NCBI GenBank assembly: GCA_910585415.1
Contig: CAJUDT010000012.1
Location: forward strand, 1-37,102
Source of the DNA: an uncultured Flavonifractor sp.
GTDB taxonomy: Bacteria > Bacillota > Clostridia > Oscillospirales > Oscillospiraceae
Direction of reading: 5' to 3'
DNA length: 37,102 bases
Shown here: piece by piece, positions 26,901 to 32,974 of the stretch
How the letters are laid out: every line of letters begins with the position of its first letter
Position numbering within the stretch: position 1 is the first letter of the stretch
The notes under the pieces: model-generated
Seen by the model: only the letters and a program-made list of their open reading frames with translations
Databases searched by the model: none
What the model was told of the DNA's origin: nothing
Made by a program: the position numbers and the translations under genes

Positions 26901-27288
26901 TACCATCGTAGATGAAGAAGTGCTCCTGGTTGACCCCGTCGTTGCGGCAGTCAAAGACTACTCCTGTGACAAACTGTGTTCCCTCCGTCTCGTCCTGGAA
27001 CTCGCAGGCAATGTAGCTTGAAAAGTCCTTTCCCCGCCGGGAATAGGGCGAGTTTTCATCCATATCGGCCCGTAGATACCCGTCCAAAGTACGTTGAGAT
27101 TTTTCATTCGCGGCCTGATTGAAATTGCGGGCGTTGGTCTCACCCAAAAGGACGATTTGGAGCGCGTCAATGACGGTGGACTTCCCCGCGCCGTTTTTCC
27201 CGGTCAGGAAGTTCACATCGCCCACCTCAATGAGCTGCTTGGAAAAGTAGAGCCAGTTAATCAGCAGAATCTTCTTCAGCTTCTTCAC
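23908..27288 (-). CDS. jetC: Wadjet SMC-like ATPase JetC
   Basis: A 1126-residue MukB/SMC-like ATPase, the loop-extruding motor of Wadjet. Walker A is GKNGAGKST (30-38). Two long coiled-coil arms rich in Glu/Arg/Gln/Leu (about 220-480 and 640-900) flank a hinge region. The ABC signature is KSGGETQTPF and Walker B is VRLVVFDEAFNKMD near the C-terminus. It starts with GTG (27288) six bases after AAAGGAGG inside the end of jetB; the two genes overlap by 32 bases, and it overlaps jetD at its end. All ATPase motifs are intact. Confidence 0.95.
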   Translation of the reverse strand: MKKLKKILLINWLYFSKQLIEVGDVNFLTGKNGAGKSTVIDALQIVLLGETNARNFNQAANEKSQRTLDGYLRADMDENSPYSRRGKDFSSYIACEFQDETEGTQFVTGVVFDCRNDGVNQEHFFIYDGTIPEHCFVAGREAMDIPSLRIFLRQQYGARAKLYDTQKQYRKDMLAKWNVHSEQVSRMLKKAVSFRPIVDIQKFITENICDIPDKPDIETMQQNIRDYKRHEQLAQRQEEKLEKLREIAQLFREMQAALDRWEQQNFLVLWAEKEDLEGRIAQKQSERKDCQAGVEQEESAFRQAAGQIEEKQRRQEELTAACAQSDVVHEENRLNAEKRALLKEQKGLLGQVQSTVLEIKREANLLCSLGQKISAWEDEPLLTSLHTAAEVLEQVYEGFCGCDDRVFTQSSDVFEQAQEVVSRFMAAVRETAYKVEEILQQLNSEQDRQRAALANLRRNVKDYPKELRQLRDRLSVELKRQAGREVRVDILADVLEIAEGEEHWRKAVEGYLNTQKFYLLIEPEHYQKALAFYDEIKGDYSGRSLGLVDIAKLRERENIKPWGDSLAQKIETDNELARTYIDYLLGRVVCCAHVSQLRRHKTALTAEGMLYQGYVVRPLRREQMEDAFIGHRAVALRIERLESEMEATKAEIAGWTPVGALLAKHKGHEALFTQFFVQSTVEQRRADFQRGQEITAEVERLDDELSHLDLFWLNEQRRQIELLKREIAALDGEKTRHAQEKARLDERIRRLEYEELPDLYGQQAEKEDALNEQFTQTFVEQVGIPRYQQELVRLKRASAVAKNFRDRLAQTKNERNTAQSRLFKARQDYVSAFQPCSFRVDAMVNDEFAQEQRRLDESELPKYREKIRAARESAMEQFQNDFLAKLKSSIDQVQDQVKSLNKALKQAQFGTDQYQFRADRDPDYAEYYDMIMAPELMEGEGGLFALPFQQKYGRLIEDLFSRLAMSDDTQLNARKQSELQQNIERYTDFRTYLKFDLETTDQNGSKQLLSQTLNTKSGGETQTPFYIAVLASFAQLYQVNNLSKLVSNTVRLVVFDEAFNKMDSDRIVESVRLLRKMGLQAIICTPPDKLADIMPLADKTLLVSKEKYKMHILTYEKEMAGQWSET

Positions 27289-27886
27289 TGTCTTCCTCCT
27301 TTCTCAGCACAGACACTACTGCTTCCAACTTCTCGCTGGATACCACCGTCAGCACTGTAGGCAGGATGGCAAATTTGCAGCTTCCCTGGTTGTATTTTCC
27401 CTCAAGGCGCTGAATCACGCAGTGGTTATCCAGCAGGGTCAAGGCCCGTTTCACTTCATCCATGTTGGGCTTGGCCGGGAGAATGGCATAATCCGTCACC
27501 ACCTTTTCCAGCAGATCCCGAACGGTACAGATGGCGTCATGTTCCAGACCCAGCCGCTCCTGGTTTTCGTCATAAATCATCCGAATGGCCAACAGGATCG
27601 CTGTCTGTTTCTTGTCTAAGTTACAGCGATTGGCCTCATCGGTATTAATGACGTAAAAATAGCCGTTAAACTTGTCCCAGCGCAGATCCCAGTCCAGCAG
27701 GTAAAGATACTCCCGCACCTCATCATAATGGGCGGAAAGGAATAGATAGTCCGGGTTGTTGACCCGGCTTTTGTCCGGTTTGCAAAGCGTCTTTATTACA
27801 TAGGTCCGACCAAGCAATTGGCCGCACACAGATTTGAACTGGTCCAGCTCCTTTTGGGTTGCCCCATTGATCCAGTCAACATTCAC
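27257..27886 (-). CDS. jetB: Wadjet subunit JetB (MukE-like)
   Basis: A 209-residue protein in the JetB/MukE position, the kite-type winged-helix subunit that binds the kleisin. Recognisable stretches are FKSVCGQLLGRTYVIKTL, YFYVINTDEANRCNLDKKQTAILLAIRMIYDE and the acidic C-terminal tail (EEDSEEAEEDSAD). It starts with GTG overlapping the jetA stop by four bases (GTGA), with AGGGAGGGG upstream. The assignment rests on gene order plus MukE-like size and pattern. Confidence 0.88.
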   Translation of the reverse strand: MNVDWINGATQKELDQFKSVCGQLLGRTYVIKTLCKPDKSRVNNPDYLFLSAHYDEVREYLYLLDWDLRWDKFNGYFYVINTDEANRCNLDKKQTAILLAIRMIYDENQERLGLEHDAICTVRDLLEKVVTDYAILPAKPNMDEVKRALTLLDNHCVIQRLEGKYNQGSCKFAILPTVLTVVSSEKLEAVVSVLRKEEDSEEAEEDSAD

Positions 27887-29280
27887 CCTGTCCCCTCCCT
27901 GCGAATGATTTGAAGCTGTGGAATCGTGTAGCCATTCTCGGAGTAGCTGCCTTCCAGCTCCGCTACTCTGTATTTTGCCCTGGCATCGCCGCTAACCAGC
28001 ACCGCCAGCAGGCTCATAATGTACGCTTTATCGTCCCTCAACTCCAAATCCGATGAATAGCCCACGCCGGATTCCCCCAGCCATTGCTCAATGTAAGCAG
28101 CCACGGCGTTTCGGTCATACTCGGAGTGGAGCAGCAGCTCCGCCTGTAGTCTCGTCTCCGGGCTTAACGTCTCCTCGTCCACCAGCACTGGGGCCGCTTT
28201 GATCCGTTTCCCGGGCCGCTTGCGGTACCAGAGGCTGCGCGGGGAGAGGCAGGTCTGCTCATAGAGTTGGAACACCGGCTGGATCTGCTCTACCAGCTCC
28301 CCCGCCCGCCGGTTCCTGGACAGCGCCATCAGGAGATAATTCAGGTTCCCTTTTACATTGTGATCCTGGTTGGTCAAGTTTTCAATCTTCTGGGTGGTAG
28401 CCCGGGTATACCGCCGGACCTGCTGGTCGATCTCGTCCAGATAATCAGACTGAATACTGTCGTAACGCTCCTTGACCCAAAACATTTTGCGTAACAGGTC
28501 GTTCCGGCAGGCATCCAAGTTGTCCGCCCGCCGGTCCTGAAGGGCCGCGCCAGCCATAGCCGTAAGCTGAGCGTTGTCCTCCAACCATTCGTTCAGAATC
28601 ATTTGAATAGGTATCCGATATTTGGGGACAGAATCCTTTATTTTCAAGGGACGGATGTATGCCTCCACCACTTTCTGACCAAAATCGTCAAAATGGGACG
28701 CTAGCACCGTGTTAATCTCCCCCATATTAATCTGAAGCTGGAAAAAATGTTTTACGTTATGATAGACCATTTGCAACAATTTAATCAGCGACTGTGTATT
28801 ATCATAGGCGCTGTAAACCGCCGCCATTTTGTCATAGATGCTGTCCCCCTCGCTGGCCACCTTCAACGTGGAATAGGTGCCAAACACATAGGAGTAACCC
28901 CGCATAGGGCTATCATCCCGCAACTGGTGGAACAGCTCCAGAATCCGGCTGCTGTATCCGGGGACGGTGATGTACTCGTTAAAGTCCTCTCCACGTTCCT
29001 TCTCGAACCAGCCTTTGCTGCCCAGCTTCCGGATCAGGAACCGGGCCCGCCCGGAGACATCCCGCAGTTCCTCATCATCGATGTCCTCCCCCTCGAAGGT
29101 GGCCTCTGCCAGCTGCTGCTCCAACCTGCTGCGCAACATGGAATACAGTCTATCTTCCGGGATTTTCAGTCCCTCCTGATACGCTTCATAGAGCACGTCC
29201 AGGGCATCGGAATAGACCACCCGATTGGGAGATGCCAGGACAGAAAAAAGGTCGCTGGGAACCGCATCAAACAATTTCAT
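27883..29280 (-). CDS. jetA: Wadjet kleisin subunit JetA (DUF5716-like)
   Basis: A 465-residue kleisin-like subunit linking JetB and JetC. The opening KLFDAVPSDLFSVLASPNRVVYSDALDVLYEAY and the segment DVSGRARFLIRKLGSKGWFEKE match the DUF5716 type of JetA rather than DUF3375, so this is more likely a type II-like than a type I Wadjet (from memory). AGGGGG lies seven bases before the ATG. It is the first gene of the operon; I see no convincing sigma-A promoter in the 256 bases upstream. Confidence 0.9.
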   Translation of the reverse strand: MKLFDAVPSDLFSVLASPNRVVYSDALDVLYEAYQEGLKIPEDRLYSMLRSRLEQQLAEATFEGEDIDDEELRDVSGRARFLIRKLGSKGWFEKERGEDFNEYITVPGYSSRILELFHQLRDDSPMRGYSYVFGTYSTLKVASEGDSIYDKMAAVYSAYDNTQSLIKLLQMVYHNVKHFFQLQINMGEINTVLASHFDDFGQKVVEAYIRPLKIKDSVPKYRIPIQMILNEWLEDNAQLTAMAGAALQDRRADNLDACRNDLLRKMFWVKERYDSIQSDYLDEIDQQVRRYTRATTQKIENLTNQDHNVKGNLNYLLMALSRNRRAGELVEQIQPVFQLYEQTCLSPRSLWYRKRPGKRIKAAPVLVDEETLSPETRLQAELLLHSEYDRNAVAAYIEQWLGESGVGYSSDLELRDDKAYIMSLLAVLVSGDARAKYRVAELEGSYSENGYTIPQLQIIRREGTG

Positions 29281-29306
29281 GATGATCCCCCTATTAGGAG
29301 TAAGCT

Positions 29307-29513
29307 ATGTTTGGAATTTTAATTTTTAACGGTGAACGTCCCGATATTGCGCTGGAAAACGGCACTCTATATGGCGGTCTCCACTGCGGTGACTGCTTTC
29401 AATACTACGATGAGGGATGGACTGATGTTCGGCTGGAATATATGGATGGCTGGATTTTGGTCCATGGTCAGGTATACCGGGAAATCGTTTATGGTACACA
29501 GGTCAAAATTTAG
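29307..29513 (+). CDS. small protein, DUF5348-like
   Basis: A 68-residue protein (GTLYGGLHCGDCFQYYDEGWTDVRLEYMDGWILVHGQVY). The LHCGDCF and C-terminal W-LV-G pattern resembles the short DUF5348 proteins common in Clostridia mobile elements. AGGAG precedes the ATG by seven bases. It is divergent from jetA, and any jet promoter would have to overlap it. It is the only plausible plus-strand gene in the element. Function unknown. Confidence 0.5.
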   Translation: MFGILIFNGERPDIALENGTLYGGLHCGDCFQYYDEGWTDVRLEYMDGWILVHGQVYREIVYGTQVKI

Positions 29514-29536
29514 ACAGATATTACACTACAACGGCC

Positions 29537-30379
29537 TCACAGTTTTGCAAAGTATCCCTCGTCTATCTCATAATCTTTCACTTCTTTGACCCCAATGCCG
29601 AACTCAGCCAGCTTTGTGATAAATTCTTCGCCATCAATGAGGTCAATTTGCTGTTTGCCTGGAGAAGATGCTTCTTCAACCGCCGCCTTAGAAAATGAAC
29701 CCGTCGTAATAAAGACACCTTTTTCAATGTTGGTTGTCAGCGATCCCCTAAAATCTCGGATATCCCCGGAACTCACCACCCCCCGGTACCGTTTGCACTG
29801 AAACGCAATATTGAAGCTGAATATCCCATTAATTCTCAGCTTACCCGTCCCGTCAATTCCTCCGTCCCCAGACTTTTTTGTCACCTCAACCTGGGTGAAC
29901 CCACATTCGCGTAACACTCTTTGCGTGAGCCGCTCAAACGCATATGGATCCATTTTGGTCAGAACCTCATACAGCTTCTTGCGCCAAGGGCGCACTTCCT
30001 CTGGCACATCCTCAAGTTCGTCATTTATCATAGCATCTTTGGATGAGATACCATTTTTGTGGCGAGCTTTTTCAATGGCACTCCCGTCAACAGTAGTCAC
30101 GTTGGAAAATTCCGGCATAACAGACCATACACCTCGTGCACTATTGGTGATGGCCCCATGCTTTTTCAATAGAGTCCTCGCCCATGCCAGTCTATAATTC
30201 ATTTCACTTAAACTGCTATTAAGGTGGGGAATCTCCAGCACCTCATCTGAAAGCGAAAGCAGTTCTACTACTTTTTCATTGATTTCTTCATTTTTTCCAG
30301 AACCGCCCAAAATCTTCAATGCGGAATATGTGGCGGTAATCAGATCCCCATATCTTGGAACTGTGCTTTTCCCGGACAT
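29537..30379 (-). CDS. mrr: Mrr-type restriction endonuclease
   Basis: A 280-residue type IV-like restriction enzyme that would cut modified foreign DNA. The N-terminal Mrr_N winged-helix domain (about 8-95; VPRYGDLITATYSALKILGG) is followed by the Mrr catalytic domain with GDGGIDG (171-177) and QCK (194-196), the D-(Q)xK nuclease signature, in FQCKRYRG. Length is normal. GGGAGG lies eight bases before the ATG and a strong promoter lies 63 bases upstream, so it is its own transcription unit. Transcripts could read on toward the Wadjet operon, since no terminator is evident after 29537. Confidence 0.9.
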   Translation of the reverse strand: MSGKSTVPRYGDLITATYSALKILGGSGKNEEINEKVVELLSLSDEVLEIPHLNSSLSEMNYRLAWARTLLKKHGAITNSARGVWSVMPEFSNVTTVDGSAIEKARHKNGISSKDAMINDELEDVPEEVRPWRKKLYEVLTKMDPYAFERLTQRVLRECGFTQVEVTKKSGDGGIDGTGKLRINGIFSFNIAFQCKRYRGVVSSGDIRDFRGSLTTNIEKGVFITTGSFSKAAVEEASSPGKQQIDLIDGEEFITKLAEFGIGVKEVKDYEIDEGYFAKL

Positions 30380-30441
30380 GGCACTGCCCTCCCAACGATT
30401 CCATAAACTAACCTTATGTGCCCAGACATACTATCTTTTGT

Positions 30442-30470
30442 ATTATACGCCTTAACTCGGCAATTTTCAA
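30442..30470 (-). promoter_or_regulatory. sigma-A promoter of mrr
   Basis: On the minus strand, TTGAAA (30465-30470), a 17-base spacer and TATAAT (30442-30447) lie 63 bases upstream of the mrr start. Confidence 0.85.
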
Positions 30471-30612
30471 CCTACATTGTGGGAATTGCCCGTTGTTATG
30501 ATGCCGCCGACTCGATCAGCTTCAGCACGTTTTTGATTGCCGCCCTGCGTCCTTGCCTTTTCTGACATTTTTGCGCCTTTTTGTACCGCTTTATAAATTG
30601 TGTTGAGCATCT

Positions 30613-30657
30613 AAAAAAGCCGAAAGTGTATGGAAGCCATACACTTTCGGCTTTTTT
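30613..30657. terminator. strong bidirectional terminator after YhcG nuclease gene
   Basis: A 21-bp perfect stem (30613-30633 with 30637-30657) closes on the three-base loop AAG and includes A6/T6 at its ends. On the minus strand it follows the stop of the YhcG-like gene (30680) by 22 bases. The remainder of 30471-30679 holds no gene I can support. Confidence 0.92.
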
Positions 30658-30679
30658 GTTCACGGCCTTCGACCTTCGG

Positions 30680-31717
30680 CTACACATTCTCCAGCCGTTC
30701 AAACTCATCCAAATTCAGCTCCCGTTTCAGTTCCTCCTCGGTAGGCAGGTAGGGCAGATACTTGGCGGCGTAAATCTGTCGATTGTCCTCCGGCAGGGTC
30801 AATTGCACCAGGGTATCGCTCTTCTGGGCGCACAGGAGCAGTCCCACAGGAGGGTTATCCCCCTCGTTCATCTGGTATCGGGTGTAGTAGTTTACATACA
30901 TCTGCATCTGCCCAATATCCTGATGGGTGAGGAGCCCTGTTTTCAGATCGATCAGCACGAAACACTTTAGTATATAGTTATAGAACACCAAATCAATGTA
31001 AAAATGCTGTCCATCCACATTAAAATGCTTTTGCCGCGCCACGAAGGAGAACCCACGGCCCAATTCCAGGAGGAATTTCTGCAAGTGGTCGATTAGGGCC
31101 TGTTCCAGGCTGGACTCATAGAAGTGCTCGTTGGCTGGGAGGTCCAGGAACTCCAGCACATAGGGGTCTTTGATGATCCTCTCATACTCCGGCTTCGGCT
31201 CTGTGGTCTGGATTTCCGCCGCCACGTTCTCCTTGTCCCGGCTGGCCAGCATTCGCTGGTAAAACATGGTGTTGATCTGCCGTTCTAGTTGACGGACGCT
31301 CCAGCCAGTCTTGACCGCTTCCTCGACGTAAAACGTTCTGGCTTTCTCGTCTGGCACCCGCATTAGAAGCCGGTAGTGGGACCAGCTCAATTCGCTACGC
31401 AGTGTGGAGCGAATTGGGAAGGTGAGATAAAACTGCCTCATATTCCGCAGTCCCGGCACACTGAAGCCTTTCCCAAATTCCTCTATTAGTCGTTCTGAAA
31501 TGTATTTCAGCACCTGCTTGCCGTAGGCTGCCCGGTCGTTCTCCCCGCAAGCCTCAAAAATCGACTTGCCGATCTTCCAGTAGGCCGTCACCATGGCAGC
31601 GTTCACCGCCGTGTAGACCTGCCCCTGGGCCTCGATCACATAGCCCCGGATAGAGCGGTAGGTGTCCTCCGACTGGAGGCTGTCCGGCAGATTTTCCCGT
31701 TTCGTCAATTCATCCAT
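30680..31717 (-). CDS. YhcG/DUF1016-family PD-(D/E)XK nuclease
   Basis: A 345-residue protein with the N-terminal DUF1016 helical domain (about 20-165; AYWKIGKSIFE, GKGFSVPGLRNMRQFYLTFP, LSWSHYRLLMRV) and the C-terminal PD-(D/E)XK nuclease (EQALIDHLQKFLLELG, then Asp242 in FYIDLVFYN and Asp257-Leu-Lys259 in VLIDLKTG). Frequently found in defence islands; substrate not known. The start at 31717 is preferred because GGAAAGGA lies seven bases upstream; a TTG overlapping the toxin stop at 31744 is an alternative. Third gene of the antitoxin-toxin-nuclease operon. Confidence 0.9.
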   Translation of the reverse strand: MDELTKRENLPDSLQSEDTYRSIRGYVIEAQGQVYTAVNAAMVTAYWKIGKSIFEACGENDRAAYGKQVLKYISERLIEEFGKGFSVPGLRNMRQFYLTFPIRSTLRSELSWSHYRLLMRVPDEKARTFYVEEAVKTGWSVRQLERQINTMFYQRMLASRDKENVAAEIQTTEPKPEYERIIKDPYVLEFLDLPANEHFYESSLEQALIDHLQKFLLELGRGFSFVARQKHFNVDGQHFYIDLVFYNYILKCFVLIDLKTGLLTHQDIGQMQMYVNYYTRYQMNEGDNPPVGLLLCAQKSDTLVQLTLPEDNRQIYAAKYLPYLPTEEELKRELNLDEFERLENV

Positions 31718-31740
31718 CAAGTTGTCCTTTCCGGCCGAAA

Positions 31741-31998
31741 TCAATCCTGATCCTCTACGTCAAATAAATGCGTCATATAATCCTGCCGCCCGTCCAGAAC
31801 TCGGGTAACCTCGATTCGGTCTTCATTGACCCGATAAAAAATCAGCCACTTGGAAACTAGCAGAAAGCGAAGGTCCACTTCCAGATCCAGTTTGCTGCTC
31901 AAAGGCGCTCCCATATACGGCTGCTCTGATAGCTGAGAAATTGCCTTCACGATTCGTCGTGTCAGCGCCAGGGCGGTTTTCTTGTAGAAAATCCTCAT
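31741..31998 (-). CDS. RelE/ParE-type toxin, apparently N-terminally shortened
   Basis: An 85-residue protein whose C-terminal half fits the RelE/ParE toxin fold (LEVDLRFLLVSKWLIFYRVNEDRIEVTRVLDGRQDY). Family members usually begin with a ~25-residue segment (beta strand plus first helix) before the region matching KKTALALTRRIVKAISQL; that segment is absent here. The ATG at 31998 overlaps the antitoxin stop (TAATG), so the operon junction looks clean. An internal deletion that fused toxin to antitoxin end is possible. An extension in the same frame to 32055 would lie inside the antitoxin gene and does not restore the missing region. Activity is doubtful. Confidence 0.75.
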   Translation of the reverse strand: MRIFYKKTALALTRRIVKAISQLSEQPYMGAPLSSKLDLEVDLRFLLVSKWLIFYRVNEDRIEVTRVLDGRQDYMTHLFDVEDQD

Positions 31999-32300
31999 TA
32001 TTGGTCTACATCCAGAAGGCGCAATGCGTCCTTTTCCTCGTAGTGCTCCATGCATTCATCACCTACCTTCAGTTCCCGCACCAGCCGGGCCAGCGCTTTG
32101 GCTTTGACGATCTCGGCGTTCTCATCCGTCACCGGGAAGGGAAAGCCTCCTGCGTTCAGGGACTGCTGGAAGAAGACATTGATAGCATCGGTGAGTGTCA
32201 GACCGTTTCTTGCATAGACGGCCTCCAGCTCTTTCCGAACCTCCGGGCTGATGCGGAGACGGAGCATATCGGTTTTCGGGGATGACAGGATTGATTTCAT
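31998..32300 (-). CDS. RelB/DinJ-family antitoxin
   Basis: A 100-residue antitoxin with an N-terminal ribbon-helix-helix DNA-binding region (DMLRLRISPEVRKELEAVYARNGLTLTDAINVFFQQSL) and an extended toxin-neutralising tail. The RISPEVRKELE...GLTLTDAINVFF pattern is typical for RelB/DinJ. The start at 32300 is supported by AAAGGAGA eight bases upstream. It heads the operon with the toxin and the YhcG nuclease, and probably represses its own promoter. Confidence 0.9.
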   Translation of the reverse strand: MKSILSSPKTDMLRLRISPEVRKELEAVYARNGLTLTDAINVFFQQSLNAGGFPFPVTDENAEIVKAKALARLVRELKVGDECMEHYEEKDALRLLDVDQ

Positions 32301-32323
32301 AGCAGAGTTCTCCTTTGTGATAT

Positions 32324-32353
32324 AGTATACCACGCAGGGAGCAAAAAAATCAA
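32324..32353 (-). promoter_or_regulatory. promoter of the antitoxin-toxin-nuclease operon
   Basis: On the minus strand, TTGATT (32348-32353), an 18-base spacer and TATACT (32324-32329) lie 24 bases before the antitoxin start. TATACTATATCA next to the -10 is partly symmetric and could be the antitoxin operator. Confidence 0.7.
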
Positions 32354-32388
32354 CATCGTAGCAACGAAATAGCTACATAATCAATCTC

Positions 32389-32568
32389 TTATGTACCCCA
32401 TCCCATTCTCATCTCCAATTCCATCATCCCTCCGCAAAACCGCTCCCACCATTCCAATGTCATCTGTGATGGGTCACCCTCGCGGATACGCATAGTCCGG
32501 CGGATTTCCTTGGGAATGACCACCCGGCCCAGGTCATCAATCCGCCGCACAATTCCAGTTGCCTTCAT
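32389..32568 (-). pseudogene. spoVT: spoVT 5' portion truncated by element; also carries the recombinase's alternative C-terminus
   Basis: A 59-codon reading frame. Residues 1-33 (MKATGIVRRIDDLGRVV..., ending IREGDP) are the unmistakable SpoVT/AbrB N-terminus. Residues 34-59 (SQMTLEWWERFCGGMMELEM...) are element sequence and bear no resemblance to SpoVT. The switch occurs exactly at the ATGGGTC core (32469-32475). AAAGGAG lies eight bases before the ATG, and a sigma-G-like promoter lies ~50 bases upstream. Joined to the segment ending at 17146 it gives a 180-residue SpoVT. In the excised circle, residues 34-59 would become the recombinase C-terminus. Confidence 0.95.
32469..32475. other. right attachment core, shared with 17589-17595
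   Basis: ATGGGTC identical to the left junction. It marks where the spoVT 5' coding sequence ends and element sequence begins. The three bases on the host side (ACC) differ by one transition from those inside the left junction (GCC). Confidence 0.88.
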
Positions 32569-32619
32569 ATTGAAAACTCCTTTTGCAAGTGATGGTTGTT
32601 ATGTCGCCCTGGCAAAGCA

Positions 32620-32648
32620 TAGTATCCACAAATTTTCCCGTGTTATGC
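32620..32648 (-). promoter_or_regulatory. putative sigma-G promoter of spoVT
   Basis: On the minus strand, GCATA (32644-32648), a 17-base spacer and GATACTA (32620-32626) match the forespore sigma-G pattern (GMATR and CATNMTA) except for the first -10 base. It lies ~50 bases upstream of the spoVT start. spoVT is sigma-G-dependent in B. subtilis, so the match is expected. Confidence 0.6.
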
Positions 32649-32744
32649 TGGCAGATGCAATGGAGAAGTTTGGGAATTGCCCGGAGCGGCGGTGGTGTGG
32701 GACAGAAAAGGAGTTTTGGGAAGGTTTAATATGGAGTGTTATTT

Positions 32745-32867
32745 CTATTGCTTATCATAATCCCAAGGATTTTTTCGGTTGCTTTTTGACGGAATCACAG
32801 CTTTATAGCCAAGTTCCATAGTGAAAATCCTCATCTTATCGCCTTCGCTGGCCCGATCTATCAACAG
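32745..32867 (-). pseudogene. IS5-family transposase remnant
   Basis: About 40 codons reading LLIDRASEGDKMRIF...AVIPSKSNRKNPWDYDKQ then stop. This matches the IS5-family block around the second catalytic Asp (DRAYEGD...PPKxNRKxPWxYDK). The following ELYKxRNxxERFF region with the catalytic Glu is missing, and nothing upstream extends the match, so it is a decayed insertion sequence between spoVT and the GTPase pair. Confidence 0.72.
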
Positions 32868-32911
32868 AATAAAAGTAAGTCTATATAAATCGTAACCTTT
32901 GAGGCTGGAAC

Positions 32912-32934
32912 TATAATAAGATTTATGGTATAAT
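32912..32934 (+). promoter_or_regulatory. putative promoter of the dynamin-like pair
   Basis: Two TATAAT boxes (32912-32917 and 32929-32934) lie 40-65 bases upstream of the first GTPase start in an AT-rich tract. Neither has a good -35 hexamer at the right distance. Confidence 0.45.
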
Positions 32935-32974
32935 AAAACATAATTAGATATTTGCTGTGGGAGGTCATCTAAAT

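Larger units (their letters stand above)
17589..32475. mobile_element. ~14.9 kb serine-recombinase element inserted in spoVT, carrying Wadjet
   Basis: Boundaries are deduced from the split host gene. The left junction (17589-17595) and right junction (32469-32475) share ATGGGTC and a near-identical extension (GCC versus ACC). Outside the left junction lies the 3' part of spoVT; outside the right lies its 5' part, both on the minus strand and in matching frame. Inside are a large serine recombinase, a small mobile-element protein, a Wadjet operon extended by a MazG-like gene and a helicase, an Mrr nuclease, and an antitoxin/toxin/YhcG nuclease operon. No conjugation or replication genes are seen, so it is probably an integrative element excised and inserted by its own recombinase and transferred by other means. 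Confidence 0.93.

Noticed and set aside
30496..30708. 70-codon minus-strand frame between mrr and the YhcG nuclease
   Set aside because: It reads straight through the 21-bp terminator stem and overlaps the YhcG gene end; no ribosome binding site.
17589..32475. CRISPR array or conjugation module inside the element
   Set aside because: Looked for regularly spaced repeats, relaxase and type IV secretion genes; none seen.
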